Under the pieces are notes generated by a model. It made no database searches. It saw nothing but the letters and a program-made list of their open reading frames with translations, and had not been told where the DNA came from. Positions 10,169 through 19,249 of a stretch of 64,000 nucleotides of DNA are shown one piece after another. How positions within the stretch are numbered: position 1 is the stretch's first letter; every line of letters begins with the position of its first letter. The position numbers were made by a program, and so were the translations under genes. Origin of the DNA: Lampris incognitus (taxonomy: Eukaryota; Chordata; Actinopteri; Lampriformes; Lampridae); the NCBI RefSeq assembly GCF_029633865.1, contig NC_079215.1, positions 50,203,843 through 50,267,842 on the forward strand. Direction: 5' to 3'.

Positions 10169-10735
10169 TGTTTGCTTACTTTTAATCTTTGACCATGTAT
10201 GACCTATGCTATGTTTAACCTTAGTGTATATTGCTTGGATAGATGCTTAAAGCTCATTTGTAGCAGAACAAAGGTAGCGTTATGAAGTGTCTTCTCCATA
10301 GGAACTGATAAAGGCCTGTTAACTGTTAGCTGAAAGCAGAGGAATGTATGGGAAGTTCACTCGAGTTTAACAAGGTCTGAAGGGGCAGCCCTGGGGAATT
10401 ACGAGCTGGAAGATAAGGATGAGGGGAGACCTGGCCTATGAACTCTTTGAGCAAGTTCTGTTATTCATTAGGATGACAGTCCAGCAATAAAGATGAGCTT
10501 CTGCCTCCAAACAACATTAGGGAGAAACTCTGGGTACATACCATTGTGATCATGACAGTAAGCATGTTTGGGCTGTAAGGTATAAAGGGAGTGGGCTCTG
10601 AAATCAGGGCACACACTTGAAGTATCTACGCTTTGTGTGTCTGTTCATGAGCATATTAAAGGGACAATACTATTAACAGATTTTTGTCTTGCTCCTCATT
10701 TATTGTCAGAGTGGAATTAAATAACTGCCATGACA
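10169..10735 (+). repeat. Possible solo LTR of an endogenous-retrovirus type
   Basis: About 565 bp with an LTR-like order of signals: TG start (TGTTTGCTTAC), a TATA-like GGTATAAAGG near 10579, a polyadenylation-like ATTAAAGG near 10656, a T- and G-rich stretch (TTTTTGTCTTGC), and an end in ATGACA. No coding region adjoins it and I could not find a convincing target duplication, so the boundaries and the class are tentative. Confidence 0.35.
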
Positions 10736-10984
10736 GTATGGACTAGGCAGCATAGTCACACAAAAACAGCCATTTGATAAATGTAGTCACGGGACAGACA
10801 TAAACTAGGTTTTTACTTAGTCTTACTTCCCCTGTCCCTTAAGTCACATTTGTTTTTTGTTTTTTGTTTTTTTCTAGCCTCTAAATTTAATATTCCTGTT
10901 TTTGAGAATGTCATAATATCAGTGTGGCAGTTTGTCTATACTGGCACAGTTATATTTCCGCAATACATCTCTAAAACTGATACC

Positions 10985-11117
10985 CTGTGATGGTCTGGCG
11001 GCCTGTCCAGAGTGTCTTCCTGCCTGCCACCCAATGACTGCTGGGATAGGCTCCAGCATCCCCGCGACCCTGAGAGCAGGATAAGCGGTTTGGATAATGG
11101 ATGGATGGATGGATGGG
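10985..11117 (+). repeat. Dispersed repeat E, copy 2
   Basis: Same sequence as 4219-4352, including GACTGCTGGGATAGGCTCCA. It ends in four ATGG units. It lies in what would be an intron of the ZNF862-like remnant. Confidence 0.8.
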
Positions 11118-11270
11118 TTGTCTGTTTCTCTTTTGTTAAGTGCGTTGTGTTCTTGAAAATGTAGTTATTATTATTATTATATTATTTCCACTGTTTCTGC
11201 TGCAAAACCTTAATGGTTTTTTAAAATGTAATGCATGTTTATCAATTCATTATAACTAAGGCATACTGGA

Positions 11271-12767
11271 AGCCACAAAAGCAGCATTCGATGAACTGGG
11301 TAGAGGCACCGATTGCTGGATGGAGAAGCTGATTGGATTTGGAGCTGATGGAGCCTCCGTGAACATGGGGCACCACAGAGGAGTTATATCTCTTCTATCT
11401 CTTTTACAAAGAGAAATTGGGGATCATGTGATTCCTTTTCATCACATGCCTCATGGGTAGATCTAATTCTCTGTCATTCTTATACAGTTCCTGCATCCTC
11501 ACATCATTTTACAGCCTTTTCTCTTTTTAATTCACATTTAGATTGGAGCTTGCAATCCTCACCCTCCAGAAGAAGAAAAAAAGTCCATGGTGGCCAAGGT
11601 GTATGAATTGCTGCACTTTGTGTGGGTGGAAGACCTAACATTTCAGGCCAAAGTCATGGAGAGAGCTGCAGGCCTTGGGAACAGAACTGAAATGAAATTG
11701 AGGCCAAAAAGAGGTGAAAATGATGGAGCGGTACATTGCCTGTGTCCAGAAAAAGACAGAGAAAGTCACATTTCAGGTTTGTAAGGAAGGAATGGCAGGG
11801 TATGTGCAGTATTCTGACAAATTCCTTGATTCAGTAATGAATCTTTTGTAATATTCTGATAGTGTTATTGAGTGAGGGATTGCACACAATATGGACAGTT
11901 TACTGTACTACATTTCTTCGGGGAATGGAGCTGAAGGGAGATGGTACAAACTCAGCCAATCTTGCCTTGAACAGCAAACATGTTACAGAAGCTGCGTTTA
12001 TCGCTGTTGAAGAACTCAAGACTCGCTTTAGCTGTTTACTCAGTGGAGCTGAAGCTCAAGCCTCCAATGCAGTCAAATGCTTCAGGGTGTTCATCCATGA
12101 TGCATGGCCCAAAAGTCAAACACTGCTGCTGGACTATGGCATTGAAGAGATGGATTTCCTTTTGAAGCATTTTGATGGCATCCTTAAAAAGTGAGTAGAT
12201 TGACTTGAACATTAGTAGAAGAACGTATTTTCTTACTAACTGCCTCTCCTTATAGTCACACTCCTCACTGCCCTCACCCCCACCATTTTCATAGAGGAGG
12301 GGGCGACAGCAGCAACGACAGGCAGAGTGGCAGAAACTGAAGGTCCTTGTTGCCAGCGGCAAAAGCTACCTATCTCTGTGGCAGACGCTTAACAAAAGAC
12401 CCATACAGACGTGACTGTGAGGTATGTCAGTAATATCTCTAAAATTAGTTCAATAAATTTTAACACACCTTTCACAGAATTTACATATAGTTGCTGTTTT
12501 ACAGAACATCCTGCACTTGGTTGCAGTCATGTTGCTGCTTCCAATCGCCTCTGCCTAATGTGAGAAAGGTTCTCTGTACAGAACAGAATCAAACCTTCTG
12601 TCTGGAGCAGTCTTCATTTCTCCACCACATAAGGTCTCATTTGGATCAGCATGGAGGGATGTGCATTGGAAACATTCAACCCAACAAATCTGCGATCCAT
12701 TAGCATTTCTCATCTAACCGTTTAAGGTGGCCCAACTATGAGGAGTGGCCACGGTTTATTTCTGAAA
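11271..12767 (+). pseudogene. ZNF862-like (hAT-derived) gene remnant, C-terminal exons
   Basis: At least four exon-like blocks read on the plus strand. Block 1 (11271-11457) gives GTDCWMEKLIGFGADGASV, a hAT-type core. Block 2 starts after TTCACATTTAG near 11542 and includes VYELLHFVW. Block 3 (about 11880-12190) ends FDGILKK before GTGAGT. Block 4 (about 12300-12420) gives AEWQKLKVLVASGKSYLSLW before GTATGT. Block 5 starts after TTTTACAG (12504): NILHLVAVMLLLPIASA, a stop where the family has Gln, then the hAT dimerisation segment, ending in NYEEWPRFISEI and a natural stop. The family are domesticated hAT transposases. The internal stop and frameshifts mark a dead copy; retained introns show it was not retroposed. 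Confidence 0.65.
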
Positions 12768-12884
12768 TTTAAATATTTTTGTGAAGAAGCAGGTCAAATG
12801 CCAGTCGACAATAAGTAAATGTATTTTTTGACGAATAAAGCATGTGTTTAACCATCCACCTGTGTGTGCTACTAAAATTTTCTT

Positions 12885-13165
12885 TCTTCTTCTTCTCCTT
12901 TTGGCTTATTGCCTGTTTCTCAGGGGTCGCCACAACAGATTTTACAGTTTCCATCAGTACTCTGTGATTGCACAGCACCAATGGCAGCCGTTGTTAACCC
13001 GGGTCTTCACCAATCCGGCATGGAGCCTTGACCGATCTGGTATGGTCTTGTCAATCCACATACTGATTTGGCAAAATGTTTACGTCGGATGCCCTTCCTG
13101 ACACAACCGCTAACCCTATGGACGGGGGCACAGGTAAAGTGCTGGATGCCGTCCCAGTATTCATA
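12885..13165 (-). repeat. Mini-RTE: internally deleted derivative of the RTE LINE
   Basis: On the minus strand this starts like the 5' UTR of the RTE copies at 35628 and 44306 (GTGTCAGGAAGGGCATCC, then TTTGCCAAATCA, then GACCCGGGTTAACAACG). After about 160 bp it jumps directly to the RTE 3' end (TGTGGCGACCCCT). It finishes in an AAG-rich tail. The whole RTE coding region is missing. It is a SINE-like passenger carrying both RTE ends. Confidence 0.7.
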
Positions 13166-13565
13166 AACTTGCGCCCATGCCTGTCGCCATTACTAAATTT
13201 GTCTTTGTGCTACTGAAATCTTTACCTTGCTAGCCCCAGTGCTACCACTTAAAAAAGTAAGCATACAGTCTAGGTGTACCTTTATTTTAAAAAAATCATG
13301 TTAAGATGTCATGTCGCCGCACCTTGGCTTGAGCTGAATTATCACCCCTGGTTTGTCTTCATCTGCAGTCTGATGAAAAAAATGCTTAAATTGCCTTGTG
13401 AAAAGGCTCACCTTACTAATTATCCAGCTTTCCTGGACCTGGCCTAGATGCTTGAATGTTATTGCTTTGAAAGTAGTGACAGATCGTGATGATAGTGGTA
13501 GTGGTGGTGGTGTGGGGGGGGGGGTGCACTGCTGTAAGAAGATATTCTAGTGGAAACGCATGACA

Positions 13566-14300
13566 TGAGATGAGAGTCAACACCTCCAAGTCTGAGACCA
13601 TGGTTCTCTACCGGAAAATGGTGGATTGCTCACTCCGGGTTGGGGATGAGTTGTTGCCTCAAGTGAAGGAGTTCAAGTATCTCGGGGTCTTGTTCACGAG
13701 AGAGGGTAGGATGGAGCGGGAGAGTGACAGGTGGATTGGTGCAGCATCAGCAGTAATGCGGACATTGTACCGCACCGTCGTGGTGAAGAGGGAGCTGAGC
13801 TGGAAGGCAAAGCTCTCAATTTACCAGTCAATCTTCGTTCCAACCCTCACCTATGGTCATGAGCTTTGGGTAGTGACCGAAAGGGTGAGATCGCGGATAC
13901 AAGTGGCTGAAATGAGTTTCCTCAGTAGGGTGTCTGAGCTCAGCCTTAGAGATAGGGTGTGGAGCTCGGACATCCGGAGGGAGCTCGGAGTAGAGCCGCT
14001 GCTCCTTCGCATTGAAAGGAGCCAGTTGACGTGGTTCGAGCATCTGATTAGGATGCCTCCTGGGCGCCTTCCTCTGGAGGTTCACCGAGCACTGCCAGCT
14101 GGGAGGAGACCCTGGGGTAGACCCAGAACTCGCTGGAGGGACTACATGTCCAATCTGGCCTGGGAATGCCTTGGGCTCCCCCTGGAGGAGCTGGAGGGCG
14201 TTGCTTGGGAGAGGGACATGTGGAGTGCCCTACTTAGCTTGTTGCCACCACAACCCGACCCCGGAAAAGCGGCTGAAGATGAATGAATGAATGAATGAAC
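13566..14300 (+). pseudogene. LINE family F, reverse transcriptase C-terminal part (copy 1)
   Basis: A 239-codon open frame covers the part of a LINE reverse transcriptase after the catalytic box. It starts at the segment TSKSETMVLYRKM, then FKYLGVLFT, the LTYGHELW motif, GVEPLLLRIERSQL and a closing RPRTRWRDYMSNLAW and LLPPQPDPG. It ends in a GAATGAATGA-type tail (14280-14299), so the 3' end is complete while the 5' end is truncated. Other copies are at 17060, 40546 and 53085. I do not assign a clade with confidence. Confidence 0.8.
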
Positions 14301-14484
14301 ACTTGACATGACCTCTGATGGGAATTATAAGCGTGGCTGTTGTTTAGTAGAATGCAGGCCAATCTGATTTGTTTACCAGATCTTTAGGACTGACTTTCCA
14401 CATTGATATGTGCAAGTGATCAGGTAGGATTTGTTTGTTCAGGTCTCATTAGCCTATCTGCATTGGTTGCTGTGATAAAGATGG

Positions 14485-14607
<123 letters not shown>

Positions 14608-15091
14608 ACCAGAACTGAAACAGCAAGCTGCCAGCTATTAAGAATGGATTTGTATCCTCTCATACTTGTAGTAGTGCTGAATTGCTTAGTTGATAAACAG
14701 AAAATTTGATTACAATTTTGGTCATAGATTAATCATCTCAGTCATTCATCAAGTAAAGATACCAAACATTTACTGATTTCAGTTTCTTAAATGTTAAGAT
14801 GAGCATTTAGCTGGTTTATATCATCATGAAATGAATATTCGAGGTTTTGGTCAGACCAAGTAAACCATTTTAAGACATTATTTTGGACTCTTGGAACTTG
14901 AGATGAGCATCGGTATTTTTGACTTTTAACAAACTAAGTGATTAATCGATCAACAGATTAATCAATTATGAATATCATTTGTTGCAGCCATGTCGTGTGT
15001 TGCAGTCACAGCTGGCGTTACAGTTACGTGTTATGATAAAGCCTCATGCTGGGAGAGATGAAGGGTTGTTCTATTTTGATGAACCCATATA

Positions 15092-15243
15092 AATAATCCA
15101 GTGATTCAAGTAAATTTGTTATGAGACAGTACACAGTATAAGCCTGTTTCATGCCATAAGCAATCATGATATAAGGATGATTGCTTATGGCATGAAACAG
15201 GCTTGTAGTGTCTCAAAGAATTTACTTGAATCACTGGATTATT
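15092..15243. repeat. Foldback (inverted repeat) element
   Basis: Two nested pairs of inverted arms. Outer: AATAATCCAGTGATTCAAGT (from 15092) against its complement ending at 15243. Inner: AAGCCTGTTTCATGCCATAA (from 15140) against its complement at 15185-15204. The central loop is only about 10 bases. It could be a MITE or an inverted pair of element ends; no protein is encoded. Confidence 0.8.
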
Positions 15244-15269
15244 TTGCTCCTTATTTGTTGAGCACTTTT

Positions 15270-15530
15270 ATGGCGGCACAGTGGTGCAGTGGTTAGCGCG
15301 GTCGTCTCACAGCAAGAAGGTTCTGGGTTTGAGCCCCGGGGTAGTCCAACCTTGGGGGGGGGGGGGTTGTCCTCTGTGTGGAGTTTTCATGTTCGCCCCG
15401 TGTCTGTGTGGGTTTCCTCCGGGTGCTCCAGTTTCCTCCCACAGTCCACAGACATGTAGGTCAGGTGAATCGGCCATACTAAATTGCCCCTAAATTGCCC
15501 CGGTGTGTGTGTGTGTGTCTTGTTGCTACT
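15270..15530 (+). repeat. tRNA-headed SINE, family C, copy 2
   Basis: Plus-strand copy starting GGCGGCACAGTGGTGCAGTG, with GGTTTGAGCCCC as the B box, followed by the TGCTCCAGTTTCCTCCCACA body. The 3' tail shared by other copies is missing or diverged after GCCCCGGTGTGTG. Confidence 0.75.
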
Positions 15531-15545
15531 TGAGATTAGATTACA

Positions 15546-15790
15546 AGTAAGTCAAGTCAATTTTATTTGTATAGCCCAATATCACAAATTACAAATTTGC
15601 CTCAGTGGGCTTAACAGCAACACAACATCCTGTCCTTAGACCCTCTCATCAGATAAGGAACAACTCCCTAAAAAAAAACAACCCTTTAACAGGGAGAAAA
15701 AATAGGAAGAAACCTCAGGGAGAGCAACAGCAACATAAAGGACCGTGTGTAATACGATTTGAGCGGCTAGACTGAGACGCATATCCAATG
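15546..15790 (+). repeat. Dispersed teleost repeat (TTTATTTGTATAGCCCAATA)
   Basis: Recognised by AATTTTATTTGTATAGCCCA followed by CTGTCCTTAGACCCTC and ATCAGATAAGGAA. It recurs at 22278-22385. It is a very common fish repeat, probably the 3' end of a LINE or SINE. There is no coding frame. Confidence 0.7.
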
Positions 15791-15999
15791 TGATTTGAAT
15801 TGCATTTCACACCATCTATGAATGTGGTTTAAATCTGTTTTTCAAAAGTCAGTTTCCATGTGTTATTTCTGTCCTGTCTTCATAAAAACAATCAGATTCC
15901 TATCTAGATATGTTAAAAATCAGATATGAGCTGCCTGTCTGAACATACCCAGAGTGATTCTTTTAAATTCGAATTTGTCAAATGTAGATAGTCTAATAA

Positions 16000-16560
16000 T
16001 AATGGATTACATTTATATTAGTGCTTTATCTCGATACCCAAAGCAGTGCACATTGAAGGGGGTAACTCACCTCACCCACCACCAATGTGCAGCACCCACC
16101 TGGTGGGTGCACGGCAGCCATTTTGCACCAGAACGCTCACCACACATCAGCATGAGGTGGAGAGGGAGGAATCATTGAGCCAATTACATGGGGGGATGAT
16201 TAGGTGGCCAGATGGAGACAGCCAGTTTGGACATTTTGCCAGGACACCGGGGAACCCCCTACTCTTTATGATAAGTGCCATGGGATCTTTAATGACCACA
16301 GTAAGTCAGCGCCTTGGTTTAGTCTCATCTCAAGGACGGCATGTCCTACAGCACAGTGTCCCCATCATTGCACTGGAGCATTGGGATTTTTTTTTATATC
16401 AGGACTAGCGGAAAGACTGCCCCCTACTGGCCCACCAGCACCACTTCCAGCAGCAATTTAGTTTTCCCAGGAGGCCTCAAACCAAGTAATAGCCAAGCCC
16501 ATACTTGCTTAGTTTCCGTCATTTGGCAGAGCCACGGTACATGCTGGCAACCATAACCAC
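16000..16560 (+). repeat. Dispersed teleost repeat (ATGGGATCTTTAATGACCAC)
   Basis: Contains TTTATATTAGTGCTTTATCT followed by GTGCCATGGGATCTTTAATG. This arrangement is scattered in many fish genomes. Several open frames of 70-120 codons overlap it but share no protein motif, so I treat it as non-coding. Confidence 0.55.
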
Positions 16561-16730
16561 TCAGTCTATAAAAGCTGACTGATCTAAAACTTATGTCTCA
16601 GTCTTAAACTTATCCCGTGACCCGCCTTCGGATAAGCAGCTTGGATAATGGATGGATGGATGGATAGTCCAAAACTTATGTATAGCATCTAGCAAGGCAC
16701 TACATTTAGCCTCCCATTCATGCATTCATC

Positions 16731-16915
16731 CATCCATTATCCAAACCGCTTATCCTGCTCTCAGGGTCGCGAGGATGCTGGAGCCTATCCCAGCAGTCAT
16801 TGGGTGGCAGGCGGGGAGACACCCTGTACAGTCTGCCAGGCCATCTCGGGGCTGACACACACACACACACACACCTAGACACAATTTAGTACAGCCGATT
16901 CACCTGACCTGCATA
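16731..16915 (-). repeat. Dispersed repeat E, copy 3, with (CA)n
   Basis: Inverted copy of repeat E starting ATCCATCCATTATCCAAACC, followed by a short (CA)n tract and a downstream arm (CACCTGACCTGCAT) absent from the two shorter copies. A partial fourth copy of the tail (GGATAATGGATGGATGGATG) lies at 16644-16663. Confidence 0.8.
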
Positions 16916-17059
16916 TCTCCCATTCAGTTGTCTTAAAGGTATATTTCTAAAAGGATATGACCAATTCAATTTTAAAAATAAAGTCTCATTAAGAATCTTG
17001 CCATAGTAGTGTGGTTATTGTAGATATAGGCTGATAGACTATATATACAATATACCTTG

Positions 17060-17290
17060 TGGGTGCCTTCCTTTGGAGGTTTACCGGGCACGGCCAACTG
17101 GGAGGAGACCCCAGGGTAGACCCAGAACTTGCTGGAAGGACTACATGTCCAATCTGGCCTGGGAACGCCTTGGGATCCCCCAGGAGGAGCTGGAGGGCAT
17201 TGCTGGGGAGAGGGACGTCTGGAGTGCCCTACTTAGCTTGCTGCTACCGCGACCCGACCCTGGAGAAGCGGCTGATGATGAGAGAGATGA
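17060..17290 (+). pseudogene. LINE family F, 3' end fragment (copy 2)
   Basis: Encodes only the last ~75 residues of the family F protein (RPTGRRPQGRPRTCWKDYMS to LLLPRPDPGEAADDE) and a GATGA-type end. It is a severely 5'-truncated LINE insertion. Confidence 0.8.
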
Positions 17291-18039
17291 GAGGCTGATA
17301 GACTGATTCTTTGTTTTGAAATTAGTTTAGATTGTGTAGATGGTTTGGTGAAAGGAGATTTCTCATTTGATTTTTTTTAACAATCAGGGTGTTAATGACC
17401 CTACTAAATGGTCCAACTTTGAATGGTCAAATATATATATATAAAAACAAGTGCCTCTACCAAGAAAAAAAACAAGGTTTACAAATAGCATGGATGTCTA
17501 CAAATAGTATGCTGCCTTGGCCAAATCCAAAATGTTCTGCCTTATAAGTCATGCTAAACTAGGTAGGTCTTCTGCCAACCTATCCAATAAGGGCAGAAAG
17601 AATATGACATAAAAGACCTGGCTGACAGATTTTCAACAAGCAGCATGTTGACAGTCTTTGGTCAGACTGACATCAGATTTTGCCTAAAATGCCAGATGCA
17701 GAAGTTTGGCTGCCAGATGACAAAACCCCTCCCTGCCCTTCGTTAATTCACCCCTGGCAGCAGGCTGAACAAAAATGTTTACAGATAACCAATAAGAGTG
17801 TGCAGAGTGATTTTGGTGGACATTGAACCTTGTTTTTATTAAAGAGGGGAAGTCCAGTCTGACTTTGGCAAACACAATTTCGCCTGAAAAAAAATCCCTG
17901 CCATTTTTTACATTCTCTTTTGTCATTAACAGGGATAAAATCACAGAGGCTAACCAACAAAGAAGAATTGTTTAGGCAAGAGACACACATAATTCAATAA
18001 AGACATGTCTTGACTGCTTCTTTGCTTTCCACTTGGGCC

Positions 18040-18245
18040 CTTATCGTGGACATCAGAAAGGTTCTTAATGAAGCTTTAGAAGACACTGGCCAAGAGGATG
18101 GCACAACAGAAGAGCTAACGTGTCAGGCTAGAAGTCAGCAGTCTACACCCATCTACATGCCAGTGTCCACTCTTTCAAGGATGAGGGTGTGCAGGAACGC
18201 TGGTTTGAACGGGGAGTCAAAGAGGCCATCTATGTGAAGAGGGAA
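18040..18245 (+). pseudogene. Penelope-like element fragment, GIY-YIG end (P1)
   Basis: Frames in this stretch match the C-terminal part of the Penelope-like protein seen better at 59938-60190, including QARSQQST for GQDSAVYS and GESKRPSM-type text in the shifted frame. The nuclease core is missing. It is followed at once by the inverted terminal-repeat pair at 18268-18732. Confidence 0.6.
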
Positions 18246-18267
18246 CAACCATTTCTGAATCAGAGAA

Positions 18268-18732
18268 GGTTGAATCAGTTCATCTGGATATAGCGTTTAT
18301 TGACAGATACGTTTCATCACTCAACTAAGTGCCATCTTCAGTCTAAACTGACTGCAGGCACCCCCCGTCCTTATAAACAATACAGTTGCCTAACGACCGA
18401 AACCATTGACCAGTTTAATATGCAAACATGGGTGTGACCACTAACTAGAGTTTCAAAGGCCATGCTCCTCTGTGAATAGTTCACATGGCCTTTACATGGA
18501 CTAGAGTTTTAAAGGCCATGTGTACTATTCACAGAGGAGCATGGCCTTTGAAACTCTAGTGGTCACACCCATATTTGCATATGAAACTGGGCGATGGTTT
18601 CGGTCGTTAGGCAACTGTATTGTTTATAAGGACGGGGGGTGCCTGCAGTCAGTTTAGACTGAAGATGTCACTTAGTTGAGTGATGAAACGTATCTGTCAA
18701 TAAACGCTATATCCAGATGAACTGATTCAACC
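18268..18732. repeat. Large palindrome of Penelope-like terminal repeats
   Basis: Left arm 18268-18478 starts GGTTGAATCAGTTCATCTGG; right arm 18525-18732 is its near-perfect inverse. Each arm is the Penelope-like terminal repeat (marker GTTTCATCACTC, then CTTCAGTCTAAACTGACTGC). The 46-bp centre holds a smaller inverted copy of the TTTAAAGGCCATG motif. Inverted terminal repeats are a known habit of Penelope-like elements. Confidence 0.85.
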
Positions 18733-18759
18733 GTCTTTGATTTTCTTACCTGGATTATT

Positions 18760-19080
18760 GAGCATGCATCAAGATGACCATCTTTGAACAAACGGGTTGG
18801 GGGGGGGGGGAGACTAAGAGTTCATCCGTCGCCATTTTACAGTGCTGTGATTGCAACCAATCCCAAATCCTCTGTGAATAGTACACATGCCATTGTAACT
18901 CTAGTTAATGATCATGGTAATTTGCATGTGAAAGTGATGGTTGTTTTTGGTCGTTATGCCACTGTATTGTTCATAAGGGTGGGGATACCTGCAGTCAGTT
19001 GAGACTGAAGGGGTCACTTAGATGAGTGATAAAACGTTTCTCTCTCAATAAATGTGTCCAGTTTAACTGATTCAACTTTC
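18760..19080 (+). repeat. Penelope-like terminal repeat (P2)
   Basis: Plus-oriented terminal repeat: a G-run, AGAGTTCATCCGTCGCC, TTTGCATGTGAAA, GGGGATACCTGCAGTCAG, then GAGTGATAAAACG and TTTAACTGATTCAAC. It is not joined to a coding part. Confidence 0.8.
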
Positions 19081-19249
19081 TGTAAAGAATGAAATATATA
19101 CACAAGATAAAATACAAAAAAATAAGGTGCAATAATGTGCAGTAATGGGGAAATATGGCACGTATTACAATTTACAGTTTCATTTAGCAGACGCTTTTTG
19201 TATTTACGAAATATTAAATGCAAATTTTAAATAAGTTATTTACAGTATA

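Noticed and set aside
10931..10984. Part of the solo-LTR-like block extending to 10984
   Set aside because: No LTR-type end is present there; the text leads straight into repeat E.
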